A stretch of 61,659 nt of DNA, from positions 1 through 61,659 of the forward strand of contig NZ_BILV01000032.1 in NCBI RefSeq assembly GCF_004000745.1, in the 5' to 3' direction. How positions within the stretch are numbered: position 1 is the stretch's first letter; the number at the start of each line of letters is the position of its first letter. Positions 20,645 to 30,123 of this stretch are shown piece by piece. Origin of the DNA: Paenibacillus barengoltzii NBRC 101215. GTDB lineage: Bacteria; Bacillota; Bacilli; Paenibacillales; Paenibacillaceae. The translations under genes were made by a program, and so were the position numbers. The notes beneath the pieces were generated by a model. The model saw nothing but the letters and a program-made list of their open reading frames with translations. It did not search any database and had not been told where the DNA came from.

Positions 20645-21871
20645 TCACCCCCTGCCCTCTTCCGAATCTCCGCCGGCCTCAATCACCCGGTGACCGGCAG
20701 CTTTCAGCAGCCGGTTCATCACCGCCGAGCCGAGTCCGTCTTCGGGGCAGGCTTCGGCGAGAATGTACGTGACGCCGCAATCGTCGAAGCGGCGGAGCGC
20801 AGCGTAGAGACGGTGCGCCGCCGTCTCCAGCTCGTCCTCGCGGCCGAGCGAGAGCGCACAGTCGGCGCGGTAGGACGGGAGGCGCTCGTCGAAGGCGAGC
20901 ACGCCCGTCTTCTCCCCGCGCGCCGCGGCCGCCGCGAGCTCGGCCTGGATGCGGTCCGCCACCCGGTTGGCGGACCCGCGCACAATGTGCAACACGCCCT
21001 GCGGCGCATAGTGCGTGTACTTCATGCCCGGCGCGCGAGGCGCAGCCGCCGGGCCAGGGGCCGCTTCGCCGCCCGCCTTCGCCTTCGGCTGCAGGGCGGC
21101 GTCCAGCCGCACGCCCGCGCCAGCCACGCGGGCGAGCAGCTCCACCGTGATCCCGCCAGGGCGGAGCACGGTGACAACCCCGTCCCGGCCGGCTTCCACA
21201 ACCGTCGACTCCAGGCCCACCCCAGTGGGCCCGCCGTCGACGATGCCGTCAATGCGGCCGGACAAGTCCTCGCCCACGTGGCTCGCCAACGTGGGGCTCG
21301 GGCGCCCCGACCGGTTGGCGCTGGGCGCCGCCACCGGGCATCCCGCTGCGGCAATGAGCCGCAGCGCCACGTCGTGGGCGGGCATGCGCACGCCCACGGT
21401 AGACAACCCCGCCGTCACGCGCGGCGAGACAGCGCCTTCGGCCACGGGCAGCACCAGCGTAAGCGGCCCGGGCCAAAACGCCTCCATCAGCCGCTGTGCC
21501 GTCTCGTTCACTTCCGTGACGAGTCCGTCCAGCTGGCTCACGTCGGCGATGTGCACGATGAGCGGATTGTCGGACGGACGGCCCTTGGCGGCAAAAATTG
21601 CCTCCACCGCCGCCGTATTCCGCGCATCTGCACCAAGCCCATACACCGTCTCCGTCGGAAACGCCACCGTCCCGCCGGAGGCGAGTACAGCGGCGGCCTC
21701 TTGCAGCGCCGCCGCTTCCTCCGCAGCCACATCATCCGACACTTCAGCCCCAGCTCCTGTTCCAGGCTGGATACGCCACCAACGTGTCGTTTTGGGGGTT
21801 ACTTCTTTTAAAGCAGGGAGATCCCCGCGATGTTCCGTTTGATTGAAATTCATAGATTCCTGTCGGCTCAT
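20645..21871 (-). CDS. tsaC: L-threonylcarbamoyladenylate synthase (Sua5/TsaC type)
   Basis: The protein (408 residues) makes threonylcarbamoyl-AMP from threonine, bicarbonate and ATP for t6A37 of tRNAs. The YrdC domain (residues ~55-240) has GGTVAFPTETVYGLGADA, KGRPSDNPLIVHI, WPGPLTLVL and APSANRSGRPSPT. A Gly/Ala-rich linker is followed by a C-terminal Sua5 domain (PGMKYTHYAPQG… to the end), so it is the long Sua5 form like Bacillus YwlC. Third-position GC is very high between 20.7 and 21.6 kb. A TATAAT at 21910-21915 is the probable -10 element. Confidence 0.94.
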   Translation of the reverse strand: MSRQESMNFNQTEHRGDLPALKEVTPKTTRWWRIQPGTGAGAEVSDDVAAEEAAALQEAAAVLASGGTVAFPTETVYGLGADARNTAAVEAIFAAKGRPSDNPLIVHIADVSQLDGLVTEVNETAQRLMEAFWPGPLTLVLPVAEGAVSPRVTAGLSTVGVRMPAHDVALRLIAAAGCPVAAPSANRSGRPSPTLASHVGEDLSGRIDGIVDGGPTGVGLESTVVEAGRDGVVTVLRPGGITVELLARVAGAGVRLDAALQPKAKAGGEAAPGPAAAPRAPGMKYTHYAPQGVLHIVRGSANRVADRIQAELAAAAARGEKTGVLAFDERLPSYRADCALSLGREDELETAAHRLYAALRRFDDCGVTYILAEACPEDGLGSAVMNRLLKAAGHRVIEAGGDSEEGRG

Positions 21872-21942
21872 ACTTGTTCATCCCAAACTGTTCAATAATA
21901 TATTCTACTATTATACCCGAACCCCGCCTTGCGCATAGCCCG

Positions 21943-21972
21943 CAAAAAAACCGCCCGGCATCCCCGAACGGT
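21943..21972 (-). terminator. Terminator of spoIIR
   Basis: CCGTTCGG-ggatg-CCGGGCGG stem followed on the minus strand by seven T. Confidence 0.8.
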
Positions 21973-21997
21973 TAAACAGTTCTCAATATATAAATCA

Positions 21998-22699
21998 TTA
22001 AGCAAATAGACTAACAATCCAGTTCCAGAGCTTCACCAGCATATCCCACAGGAAGAAACGCACTTCTGTCTCCTGCGGTTCAACCTGAACGGCATCACCC
22101 GCACTCCCGTCAGCCGAGGCTTTTGCCGTTGCTGTGGTTACAGCCCCAGCGTCCTTTGCCAGCGCATCCCCACTCCCGGCGTCAATGAAGCATAGCGGCG
22201 GAAACAATACACACCACCAGTTTTTCCCTTTGCCTTCGCCCAGCGTCACGCGCAGCGCTTCGTAGTCGCCCGCTGGATAAACAGCGCCGCCATACATTTT
22301 GGTCGGAAACGGCACGGTGCCGAGCTCAACTTGATAATCGTAGTTTTTACCATATTGCTTAAGCGTTTGACCAACTTGTTCCTCGATGGCTGGCAGATGC
22401 TCACGGATGATCCGGCGTGCTTCCTCCAGACTCCGCGGATTGTCCAGCTGTGCAACCCAGCCGTTCATTTGCTCAACGACAGCATCGCGAACACGACGCT
22501 TGACGAGTTGATCCGCAGCTCCATCCGAGTTAGCCAAAATGCGCAGCCGAATCGATTCCTGAGGAATCTGCGAAATCACCGTTTGTGCCCCTGCCGCCGC
22601 GGCTGTATCAACCAATTGCCCTTCCCAGGACATCATCAACATCACAATCGAAAAAAAGATAAGTGCGATTTTCTGACGGGAAAAAGAACGTTTACCCAT
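21998..22699 (-). CDS. spoIIR: Stage II sporulation protein R
   Basis: SpoIIR (233 residues) is secreted from the forespore and triggers SpoIIGA to process pro-sigma-E in the mother cell. An N-terminal membrane or signal segment (IALIFFSIVMLMMSW) is followed by the family core SIRLRILANSDGAADQLVKRRVRDAV and the WWCVLFPPLCFID block. It is flanked by tsaC and an SEDS gene as in related genomes. A sigma-F-like promoter may lie upstream. Confidence 0.94.
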   Translation of the reverse strand: MGKRSFSRQKIALIFFSIVMLMMSWEGQLVDTAAAAGAQTVISQIPQESIRLRILANSDGAADQLVKRRVRDAVVEQMNGWVAQLDNPRSLEEARRIIREHLPAIEEQVGQTLKQYGKNYDYQVELGTVPFPTKMYGGAVYPAGDYEALRVTLGEGKGKNWWCVLFPPLCFIDAGSGDALAKDAGAVTTATAKASADGSAGDAVQVEPQETEVRFFLWDMLVKLWNWIVSLFA

Positions 22700-22723
22700 G
22701 ATTCCTTGCTCCTAACCAAACCG

Positions 22724-22754
22724 GTATTTCAGCCGCTGATGTCTATCAGTATGT
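22724..22754 (-). promoter_or_regulatory. Candidate sigma-F promoter of spoIIR
   Basis: On the minus strand ACATA and GGCTGAAAT are separated by exactly 15 bases; sigma-F sites read GYATA-N15-GGNNANANT. One mismatch in each element. spoIIR is sigma-F dependent in Bacillus. Confidence 0.4.
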
Positions 22755-22803
22755 CCGGTTAAGAGACTTCTAAACCTAGAAATCTAGGAATCTAGTAAAA
22801 ATT

Positions 22804-24027
22804 TTACCCCCGATTTTCCGATTGACGTTTGGACCGGAGCAAGGCATAACGCGACGTAGGAGCCGACGAAGCCACAGGAGGATTCTCTTCCTCCTTCTCT
22901 TGCCCATAGATCCGGATACTCATCGCCACGCCGATGCTCGCCATGTTAATTAACAGCGAAGTACCGCCATAGCTGATGAAGGGCAAAGTAATCCCTGTCA
23001 AAGGCATGAGGCCAATGAACATGCCGATATTTTCGAAAATCTGATACAACAGCATTGCCACAATCCCCACTATTAAGTAGGGCCCACTGGTTTCACGAGT
23101 CTCCAGAGAGATCAGAATGAGCCGATGAATCAGTACAAAATACAACAGCAGTAGCGCCGAGCTCCCGATAAAACCAAACTCCTCAGCGATCACCACAAAG
23201 ATCGAGTCCGAGTAGGTCAGCGGTACCCGTTCCGACTGCACCGTTTCCCCTTTCATATACCCTTCTCCAGTCATGCCCCCAGAGGCAATGGCTAACTTGG
23301 CGTTTCGAGTGTGGTAGGAGGCGTCCTCAGACGCTTTCTCCGGCATGAGCCAAGGATCAATCCGGTTAATCCAGTGTTCCCGGCCGATTTCGACGAAGAA
23401 GTTGTACACTTGATCATGGTACGCTTTGTACGCCGTGATACCACCGATCACCGAGCCGGCAAAAATCACAAGCGCAATCAGCGCATGCCAATATTTAATA
23501 TTCCCAATCCATAACATGCCCGCCAAAATCACGACATAGCTGAGTGCATTCCCCAAGTCGTTTTGGGCCATAACCGCAACAAACGGGATAAAAGTAAGCA
23601 AGCAGATCGGTACAACGTCCCGCCAAAAGGACAGACGAAGCTTGCGCTTGCGCAGCAACAAAAACCCGAGAAAAAGAACCAGCAGCAGCTTAAAAAACTC
23701 CGCCGGCTGAAAACTCTGATTAATGACCGGGATCGTCAACCAACCGGTTGCGTTATAGTAGGTATTACCAATAAACATAACGACGATCAACAGCCCGAAG
23801 CCAAACAGGTACAAGTAAGGCGCATATTTCACAAGCAGCCGATAGTCGACAATCGAAACTCCAAAAAAGGCAACAAACCCCAGCGCATAATAAGCAAGCA
23901 TGCGAATGTGATAGCCATGATATTGGGTGTTTGACGTAGCGCTGTACAACACCGCAATACTGATGGCCATGAGCAGCAACAGGATCACGACGATGGAGTA
24001 ATCGATTTTTTTCAGTTTGCTCAGCAT
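22804..24027 (-). CDS. SEDS family cell-shape/division protein (FtsW/RodA/SpoVE)
   Basis: The 407-residue protein has about ten membrane helices and SEDS landmarks: VDYRLL, NQSFQPAEFFKLLLVLFLG, AQNDLGNALSYVVI (catalytic-site Asp region), PLTYSDSIFVVIAEEFGFIGS and PLTGITLPFISYGGTSLLINMASIGVAMSI. These enzymes polymerise lipid II glycan strands with a partner PBP. The sequence does not tell rod growth from division or spore cortex; RodA-like is my first guess. Start taken at the second ATG (24027), with AAGAGG 6 bases upstream. Confidence 0.9.
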   Translation of the reverse strand: MLSKLKKIDYSIVVILLLLMAISIAVLYSATSNTQYHGYHIRMLAYYALGFVAFFGVSIVDYRLLVKYAPYLYLFGFGLLIVVMFIGNTYYNATGWLTIPVINQSFQPAEFFKLLLVLFLGFLLLRKRKLRLSFWRDVVPICLLTFIPFVAVMAQNDLGNALSYVVILAGMLWIGNIKYWHALIALVIFAGSVIGGITAYKAYHDQVYNFFVEIGREHWINRIDPWLMPEKASEDASYHTRNAKLAIASGGMTGEGYMKGETVQSERVPLTYSDSIFVVIAEEFGFIGSSALLLLYFVLIHRLILISLETRETSGPYLIVGIVAMLLYQIFENIGMFIGLMPLTGITLPFISYGGTSLLINMASIGVAMSIRIYGQEKEEENPPVASSAPTSRYALLRSKRQSENRG

Positions 24028-25262
24028 GAACATCCTCTTTTCTTGATCTAAAAACCCCGTACCTTTACTTTAAAAGAAACCCGGCCTAACTACAAATGAG
24101 CCCTACGACTCAAATAACGAGTCACAGCGTCAAAAGGTTACCTTTTTAGACTTATTTTGCCCCATGGCGTCATTTCTCACGTCTCCCTCATCCCTTGCCC
24201 CTCTTGCCTTGCTGTACCTTCCTCCCCCTCTTCACACGATTATCCCTTTCGCTCAGAAAGAAGAAAATGACCATCTATCTCCTCCTTCCGCCACTTTTCC
24301 ACTCGAACTAACTTCACTCTTTTCTCTTTTTCTCACGCGCTCCCCTCTCACCTTGCCACTCTTTGCACCATTATCCCTTTTGTTCAGATAGGGGGAGCCT
24401 TCTTACGCTTTCTTACACCATTATCTCTTTCGTTCAGATGGGAAGTGTTTGCTTACTCCTTCTTACACCATTATCCCCCTTGATCAGATGGGGGAGCTTT
24501 CTTACACCTTTTTACGCCATTATCCCTTTCGTTCAGATGGCAAGTTCTTTCCTCCCCCTTCTTACACCATTATCCCCCTTGATCAGATGAGAGGTGCCTT
24601 CCTATTCCTTCTTACACTACTATCCCTTTCGTTCAGAAAGGAGTATCCTCTTACGCCTTTACACCACTATCCCCTTCGCTCAGGCAGGAAGGATACTCAT
24701 CGTCTCAACCATATCCAAATCGATCAGAAAGAAGAACTTGCTCTCGTCCCTATTTTCCAGGTTATCCCTCTCACTCAGGAATGAGGAGTCCAGGAAACTA
24801 CTTCTTCATCCTTTGTTACCGTTACTCATTGTTTTCCTCAGTCTTTATTGTTACGCGTCCCCCTACGATCTGATGCAACGGGATAATCCTCAAAAAGAGG
24901 ACCCGAATAGATACATTTACCATAAAACTCGAATAATACGCCAGTGCTAAGATTAAAACCAGCTCCGAAACCAATCCGGCTCTTGGGCTCTAATGTCGCC
25001 TATGTACAATTCCGGCATCTCATTGCATAATTATCCCTTTCGTCTTCTTTGTACCATTATCCCCTTCGTTCAGAGGTAGGAAACGAACCTTTCCCCCATA
25101 GGTAGTCTCTATTGTTGTTTCGAGTGTACACAGCAACTGATGCAACGGGATAATCCTTAAAAAGAGGGCAAAAGACAGACTTATTGCAAAAAAATGAGCG
25201 CCGACGCGTGCGCCGGCGCCCTAGTGGGGTCGGGATAAGAAAGGGAATGGAGGGGGAGCAGG
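24028..25262. repeat. 1.2-kb gene-free region with a clustered short-repeat array
   Basis: About ten copies of a degenerate element with consensus CCATTATCCCTTTCGTTCAG, often preceded by TTCTTACA. Copies begin at 24237, 24368, 24418, 24468, 24517, 24567, 24617, 24664, 24709 and 24759; from 24368 on the period is 45-50 bases. Two versions alternate (…CCCTTTCGTTCAG and …CCCCCTTGATCAG), giving a ~99-base higher-order period. One more direct copy at 25054-25073 and inverted copies near 24870-24901 and 25138-25170 follow. Plus-strand ORFs here are by-products of the C/T-rich repeats. No gene is supported. Confidence 0.85.
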
Positions 25263-25538
25263 TTATACGGGAGTGATCAAGGTGATCGTTCCCGTCGCTG
25301 CCGTCAGCGCAAAAATTCCGATCGTTTGGATGTTGCTCAGTTGAACGGAAAATGTGCTGCCTTGCGTTACAGTCTGAATAAAGTCAGGAGCGTTGTACCG
25401 GGTAATCCGGAGTTCGACGTTACCCACTGTAGCCTGAACCGTTACAATCCCGGTTGGGCCCAGCGGGTCGGCGGCCACGAAATACCCTTGGCCGACGCCG
25501 GCAGCTTGCGCGTACGGAAACGTCAGTGTAAACGCCAT
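25263..25538 (-). CDS. Small beta-rich protein, possible Ena/DUF3992-like spore appendage subunit
   Basis: The 91-residue protein has almost no charged residues, many Thr/Val/Ile in alternating patterns (GIVTVQATVGNVELRITRYN, then TVTQGSTFSVQLSNIQTIGIFAL and GTITLITPV) and no cysteine. That is the look of a compact beta-sandwich that polymerises or coats a surface, and the end resembles the C-terminal half of DUF3992/Ena endospore-appendage subunits. Ena proteins use cysteines for cross-linking, which this one lacks, so the match is tentative. AAAGGAGGAG precedes the ATG at 25538, an unusually strong ribosome site for an abundant product. A CATAGAAT at 25572-25579 could be the -10 of a mother-cell sigma factor. 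Alone between prmC and the repeat array. Confidence 0.7.
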   Translation of the reverse strand: MAFTLTFPYAQAAGVGQGYFVAADPLGPTGIVTVQATVGNVELRITRYNAPDFIQTVTQGSTFSVQLSNIQTIGIFALTAATGTITLITPV

Positions 25539-25691
25539 GTGATATCTCCTCCTTTCGGCTTGAGATACCACATTCTATGAAACTATCCTTCCAAAAATAG
25601 CGGCTTTTGGTTGAGGAGATCCACCCATTTTCATAGAATCGGCAGAAAGGGGAAGCCCCGGCGCGGCCATCGAACTTTGCAGCCGCGCGGG

Positions 25692-26582
25692 TTACCCTCG
25701 TGCGATTCCGAGCACGTGACGGTCGATACCGGCGAGATCGGGGACGGTCACGATCTCGTCCCAATGGCCGGCGGCGCGGAGCAGGGCCGCGACGTCGGCC
25801 GCTTGGCCTTGGCCGAGCTCGAAGCCGATGAGGCGAGGCGGCCGCGGCAGCAGCGCGAGCTGCGCCATCATGGTCCGGTAGGGCGCGAGCCCGTCCGGAC
25901 CGCCATCCAGCGCGCCGCGCGGCTCATAGTCCCGCACCTCTGGCTGCAGGTGCGGGATGTCCTCCGCCGGTATATACGGCGGATTCGACACCACGATGTC
26001 CAGCGGCTCGCCGGCAAAAGGTTCAAGCAGGTCCCCCTGCTTGAACGTCACCGCGAGGCCGAGCCGCCGGACATTGTCCTGCGCCACCGTCAGGGCGTCC
26101 GGCGAGATATCGCTCGCCGCGACGCGCCATGCTGGGCGCAGGTGGGCCAGGGCTGCGGCAATCGCGCCGCTGCCCGTGCCGATGTCGGCGGCGTACGGCG
26201 CGCCGCCGGGCCACAGCGCATCGCCTTCCAACGCGATGCGCTCCACCAGCAGCTCCGTTTCTGGGCGGGGGATCAGTACCGCCGGATTGACCCGGAAGGT
26301 CAATCCGTAGAACTCCTGCTCCCCGATAATATACTGCGCTGGCTCACCCGCCGCTTTGCGGCGGATCACCGCTTCCCAGGCGTCCCGCTTGTCCGCCGGG
26401 AACGGGTCACGCAGCGCGGCCAAATACGCCGCGCCCGTCAGGCCCAGCACATGGCGGAGCAGCAGCTCCGCATTCGACTCGGGCTCCCGCACGCCCGCCG
26501 CCGCTAAAAAAGAAGAAGCCTCTTTACGGGCTTCCCATATCGTCATTGCACCGGACATCCGGTATCCTTCATTGTGCAACAC
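25692..26582 (-). CDS. prmC: Peptide chain release factor N5-glutamine methyltransferase
   Basis: PrmC (296 residues) methylates the glutamine of the GGQ motif of RF1 and RF2. The N-terminal helical domain (LLRHVLGL…GEPAQYIIGEQEFYGLTFRVNPAVLIPRPETELLVE) and the SAM-binding domain with DIGTGSGAIAAALA and catalytic NPPY in VVSNPPYIP are intact. The start is GTG at 26582, one base after the prfA stop, with AAAGGAG inside the end of prfA. Co-transcription with its substrate gene prfA is standard. Confidence 0.95.
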   Translation of the reverse strand: MLHNEGYRMSGAMTIWEARKEASSFLAAAGVREPESNAELLLRHVLGLTGAAYLAALRDPFPADKRDAWEAVIRRKAAGEPAQYIIGEQEFYGLTFRVNPAVLIPRPETELLVERIALEGDALWPGGAPYAADIGTGSGAIAAALAHLRPAWRVAASDISPDALTVAQDNVRRLGLAVTFKQGDLLEPFAGEPLDIVVSNPPYIPAEDIPHLQPEVRDYEPRGALDGGPDGLAPYRTMMAQLALLPRPPRLIGFELGQGQAADVAALLRAAGHWDEIVTVPDLAGIDRHVLGIARG

Positions 26583-26583
26583 G

Positions 26584-27651
26584 TTATTCTCCTTTTTCCA
26601 TCAGTTCAGCTTGCTCGGCAATCGTCAACGCCGATACGATTTCATCCAGATCGCCGTTCATGACCTGATCCAACTTATGCAGGGTCAAGCCGATCCGGTG
26701 ATCGGTCACCCGGCTTTGCGGGAAGTTGTAAGTCCGAATCCGTTCGCTGCGGTCCCCGGTACCCACTTTGCTTTTCCGTTCGCCAGCGTATTTCGCTTCC
26801 TCTTCCTGACGTTTCATATCATAGATGCGGGCACGCAATACTTGCAGCGCCTTCTCTTTATTAGAGTTCTGCGATTTGCCGTCTTGGCAAGTAGCCACGA
26901 TACCGGTTGGGATATGAGTCACCCGCACGGCAGATTTGGTCGTGTTAACCGATTGACCGCCTGCACCGCTGGAGCAGAAGGTATCGACCCGGATATCTTT
27001 ATCCAAAATCTCGATATCCACTTCCTCAACTTCCGGCAACACGGCAACCGTCGAGGTCGACGTATGAATCCGTCCGCCGGATTCCGTCGCTGGAATACGC
27101 TGCACGCGATGCGCGCCGCTCTCGTATTTCAGTTTACTGTATGCGCCCTTGCCGTTAATCATAAAGATAACCTCTTTGAATCCGCCTAGGTCGCTTTCAT
27201 TCATATCCATCACTTCGACGCGCCAGCCTTGAGAATCGGCATACCGCGTATACATCCGGTACAAGTCGGCAGCGAACAGAGCCGCCTCGTCTCCTCCGGC
27301 CGCGCCGCGAATTTCTACGATTACGTTTTTATCGTCATTCGGGTCCTTTGGCAGCAACAAAATGCGAATTTTCTCTTCCAAAGCCTGCTGGCGCGCGGTC
27401 AGTTCCTCGATTTCCATCTTGACCATTTCGCGCATTTCATCATCCAGCTTCTCGGCCTGCATCGCTTTGGCCGCTTCCAGCTCTCCGATTACATTCTTAT
27501 ATTCGGTGTACGCCTCATAAGCCGGCTGTAAATCCGATTGTTCTTTGGAGTAATCCCGCAGTCGTTTCGAGTCGTTCGCTACGTCTGGATCGCAGAGCAG
27601 TTCACTTAACTTCTCGTAACGGTCAGCCAAGGATTGTAGTCGGTCCAACAA
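26584..27651 (-). CDS. prfA: Peptide chain release factor 1
   Basis: RF1 (355 residues) reads UAA and UAG. The GGQ motif is at residues 231-233 in [10 protein letters not shown], and the PAT anticodon-like tripeptide at residues 187-189 marks it as RF1 rather than RF2. The start codon is TTG at 27651, after AGAGAGGTG. A promoter with TATAAT (27739-27744) and a weak -35 17 bases further lies upstream. Confidence 0.97.
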   Translation of the reverse strand: MLDRLQSLADRYEKLSELLCDPDVANDSKRLRDYSKEQSDLQPAYEAYTEYKNVIGELEAAKAMQAEKLDDEMREMVKMEIEELTARQQALEEKIRILLLPKDPNDDKNVIVEIRGAAGGDEAALFAADLYRMYTRYADSQGWRVEVMDMNESDLGGFKEVIFMINGKGAYSKLKYESGAHRVQRIPATESGGRIHTSTSTVAVLPEVEEVDIEILDKDIRVDTFCSSGAGGQSVNTTKSAVRVTHIPTGIVATCQDGKSQNSNKEKALQVLRARIYDMKRQEEEAKYAGERKSKVGTGDRSERIRTYNFPQSRVTDHRIGLTLHKLDQVMNGDLDEIVSALTIAEQAELMEKGE

Positions 27652-27813
27652 GGGATATCACCTCTCTTCATTCGATCACAAGATCCTATAAAAAACCGCT
27701 TATCCGCTGATTATTATTTCAGGGATAGACGACTTTTTATTATATCATGGAGGTCATGTTTTGGCTAGATCACCTTCGCCCAGACCTCTAACTTCCTGCT
27801 TCCAATTTCCCCT

Positions 27814-27842
27814 CAAAAAAAGACGCCGCAAAGGCGCCTTTT
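27814..27842 (-). terminator. Terminator of the TM2 gene pair
   Basis: GGCGCC-tttgc-GGCGTC stem with seven T on the minus strand, 26 bases after the TM2 stop. Confidence 0.8.
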
Positions 27843-27867
27843 CATGAAATGGATGAAACGCCGCTTC

Positions 27868-28335
27868 CTAGATGTCAAGCGGGCGGCTGCCCTCCCCTAA
27901 CCCATCCGCGCCGGGCTTCGTAAAGCCTGCCGGCGAGCGAAGGGCAGCGATTTGTTCGATCAGCGACTGCTCCAGCTTTGCGTTCCAATTCCGGACGATG
28001 CCAGGCAGCAAGCAAGCATCGACAATAACCCACACGGTCAGCGCCAATCCAAAGAGGATGACAGGGATAAGCAAAAACAGCGAATAGCTCGTATCGGGCG
28101 AATCCACGCTTTCAATCGCCGTCGCAATCGCAAACACAAAATAAAGTCCAATCGCCAGAACGAATAAACACAGCTGGATCACCCCGCTGGCGATGCGCTT
28201 CAAATAGAAACGATGCACGCCCAAATGACCGGCCAGCAGCATCAGATACGCCAGACCCAGCGATTTTTCGCGCTTATTCATCTCCGAATTCAAAAGCAGC
28301 AGCTCACTCGTGGTCAGATCGCTTTTGGTCCACAT
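27868..28335 (-). CDS. TM2 domain-containing membrane protein
   Basis: The 155-residue protein has the TM2 pattern: a hydrophobic helix ending in GHLGVHRFYLKRIASGVIQL, then a second and third hydrophobic segment and the VIVDACLLPGIV end. It begins with TSELLLLNSEMNKREKS, matching the N-terminus of the neighbouring paralogue. The loop ATAIESVDSPDTSYS is an insertion compared with its partner. Function of bacterial TM2 proteins is unknown. Confidence 0.85.
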   Translation of the reverse strand: MWTKSDLTTSELLLLNSEMNKREKSLGLAYLMLLAGHLGVHRFYLKRIASGVIQLCLFVLAIGLYFVFAIATAIESVDSPDTSYSLFLLIPVILFGLALTVWVIVDACLLPGIVRNWNAKLEQSLIEQIAALRSPAGFTKPGADGLGEGSRPLDI

Positions 28336-28337
28336 AT

Positions 28338-28688
28338 TTAAATCGGAAACTCCGGAGATCTGCCGCGGTCATAGAAAATTCGGTCAATAATCCGGTTCTC
28401 CACCTCAGCGTTATGCTGTTTCACCCAAGTATGTACCAGGAAAGCATCCACGATCCACCAGATCCCGGTTACAATCAGCCCAACCACGGTCAGGGACAAG
28501 ATCAACTGGGTCACGGCCGTTCCGATTTTCTTCATGTAAAAACGATGTCCTCCAACAATCCCAAGGAAATACCACAGAATGTATGCTACAAACATGTTTT
28601 TTCCCTGATTTTTCACCTCGGATTCCAGCAACAGCAATTCCCGGGTATCCAACTGGGACTTGCGGTGCAAGGCATAATCCATACTCAT
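28338..28688 (-). CDS. TM2 domain-containing membrane protein
   Basis: The 116-residue paralogue of the downstream gene has DTRELLLLESEVKNQGK, GIVGGHRFYMKKIGTAVTQLILSL and IWWIVDAFLV, the TM2 core. GGGGGAG precedes the ATG. Only 2 bases separate it from the next gene, so the pair is translated together. The tandem pair looks like a local duplication. Confidence 0.87.
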   Translation of the reverse strand: MSMDYALHRKSQLDTRELLLLESEVKNQGKNMFVAYILWYFLGIVGGHRFYMKKIGTAVTQLILSLTVVGLIVTGIWWIVDAFLVHTWVKQHNAEVENRIIDRIFYDRGRSPEFPI

Positions 28689-28855
28689 GACGAAACTCCC
28701 CCTAGATGTAAGAATGAATCAAACTTGAATTAAGTATACAAACTCGAATCTATGAAAACAACGCAAATTTCTCCCATATGTATATTTTCTATGATAAAGG
28801 TATACTGTGCACACTTCTCCGAACACTTTCTATTCGAAAGTAAAAAAATGCAAAT

Positions 28856-28902
28856 AAAAAACTGCCCCAGGGTTCACATCCATGCTGCGCCCCTAAGGCA
28901 GT
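28856..28902 (-). terminator. Terminator of ychF
   Basis: ACTGCC…GGCAGT outer stem with an inner AGGG/CCCT stem, followed on the minus strand by a T-run. Confidence 0.75.
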
Positions 28903-28929
28903 GTTGCTTCGCTGTTACTCGGAATGAAA

Positions 28930-30030
28930 TTAAACGTTAAAACGGAAATGCATAATGTCGCCGTCTTGAACGACGTAATCTTTTCCTTCCAACCGCAGTT
29001 GGCCGCGTTCGCGCGCTGCATTCATCGAACCGGCAGCAACGAGGTCTTCATAAGACACAACCTCTGCACGGATAAAACCGCGTTCGAAGTCGGAGTGAAT
29101 GACGCCGGCAGCTTGCGGGGCTTTCGTACCTTTGCGAATCGTCCAGGCGCGAACTTCTTGAACCCCGGCCGTGAAATACGTATACAAGCCCAGTAGACGG
29201 TATGCTGCCTGGATTAAGCGATCCAAGCCGGAAGCGTTCAGGCCCAGCTCCTCCAGGAACATCTTCTTGTCTTCGCCTTCCAGCTCCGCGATCTCCGCCT
29301 CCACCTTGGCGCTGATCGGAACGACTTCGGCACCTTCAGCCGCAGCAAATTCTTTGACCTGCTGTACGAAAGGATTGTTGTCCGCATCGCTGACGCCATC
29401 TTCGCTCACGTTAGCCGCATACAGCACCGGCTTCAACGTCAGAAGGTGCAGATCGCGCACGATCAGCTTCTCATCGTCCGTCAGCTCTACGCTGCGCGCC
29501 GGCTGATCGTTATATAACGCCTCCTTGATCCGTTCCAGAACTTCAACTTCTTGGGCGTATTGCTTGTTGCCGCCCTTCATATTTTTCTTGGCGCGTTCGA
29601 TCCGTTTCTCCACGCTCTCCAGGTCGGCCAGGATCAATTCCAGGTTGATCGTTTGGATGTCGCTGATCGGGTTAATTTTGCCGTCCACATGTGTAATGTT
29701 CTCGTCCTCGAAGCAGCGAACAACGTGAACGATCGCGTCCACCTCGCGGATATGGGCCAAGAACTTGTTGCCAAGTCCCTCCCCTTTGCTCGCACCGCGG
29801 ACCAACCCGGCGATATCAACAAATTCAAAAGCCGTCGGAACCGTCCGATTCGGAACCACCAGTTCCGTCAGCTTGTCGAGCCGCTCGTCCGGCACTTCCA
29901 CGACGCCAACGTTTGGATCGATCGTACAAAACGGATAGTTGGCGGATTCCGCCCCCGCTTGGGTTATCGCGTTAAACAGTGTGGACTTCCCCACGTTCGG
30001 CAAACCCACAATGCCTGCTTTCAAAGCCAT
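28930..30030 (-). CDS. ychF: Obg-family GTPase/ATPase YchF (Ola1 family)
   Basis: YchF (366 residues) is a ribosome-associated P-loop NTPase of the Obg family that prefers ATP. The G1 loop GLPNVGKST is at residues 9-17, G3 [16 protein letters not shown] near residue 70, and the NxxE-type replacement of NKxD explains ATP preference in the family. A coiled-coil region and a C-terminal TGS domain ([28 protein letters not shown]…) follow. Promoter TTGAAA/TACTAT with 17-base spacing at 30078-30106. Confidence 0.96.
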   Translation of the reverse strand: MALKAGIVGLPNVGKSTLFNAITQAGAESANYPFCTIDPNVGVVEVPDERLDKLTELVVPNRTVPTAFEFVDIAGLVRGASKGEGLGNKFLAHIREVDAIVHVVRCFEDENITHVDGKINPISDIQTINLELILADLESVEKRIERAKKNMKGGNKQYAQEVEVLERIKEALYNDQPARSVELTDDEKLIVRDLHLLTLKPVLYAANVSEDGVSDADNNPFVQQVKEFAAAEGAEVVPISAKVEAEIAELEGEDKKMFLEELGLNASGLDRLIQAAYRLLGLYTYFTAGVQEVRAWTIRKGTKAPQAAGVIHSDFERGFIRAEVVSYEDLVAAGSMNAARERGQLRLEGKDYVVQDGDIMHFRFNV

Positions 30031-30077
30031 ATCATTGACAACTCCTCATTCGTGTAATTGCTCAACTTCCTTCAACC

Positions 30078-30106
30078 ATAGTAACGATACGCCGGGAATA
30101 TTTCAA
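30078..30106 (-). promoter_or_regulatory. Promoter of ychF
   Basis: TTGAAA (30101-30106), a 17-base spacer and TACTAT (30078-30083) on the minus strand. Confidence 0.55.
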
Positions 30107-30123
30107 GGAGATTGGTGTATCAT

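Noticed and set aside
20719-21842. Several long ORFs on both strands within tsaC
   Set aside because: High third-position GC removes stops in all frames; only the tsaC frame has family motifs.
24368-24778. CRISPR array
   Set aside because: Although the period is ~50 bp, repeats are degenerate, spacers are repeat-like and no cas genes are present.
24164-24950. Overlapping plus-strand ORFs of 75-118 codons in the repeat array
   Set aside because: All three frames are open because the repeats are C/T-rich; translations are repetitive (HYPFRSD-like) and lack ribosome sites.
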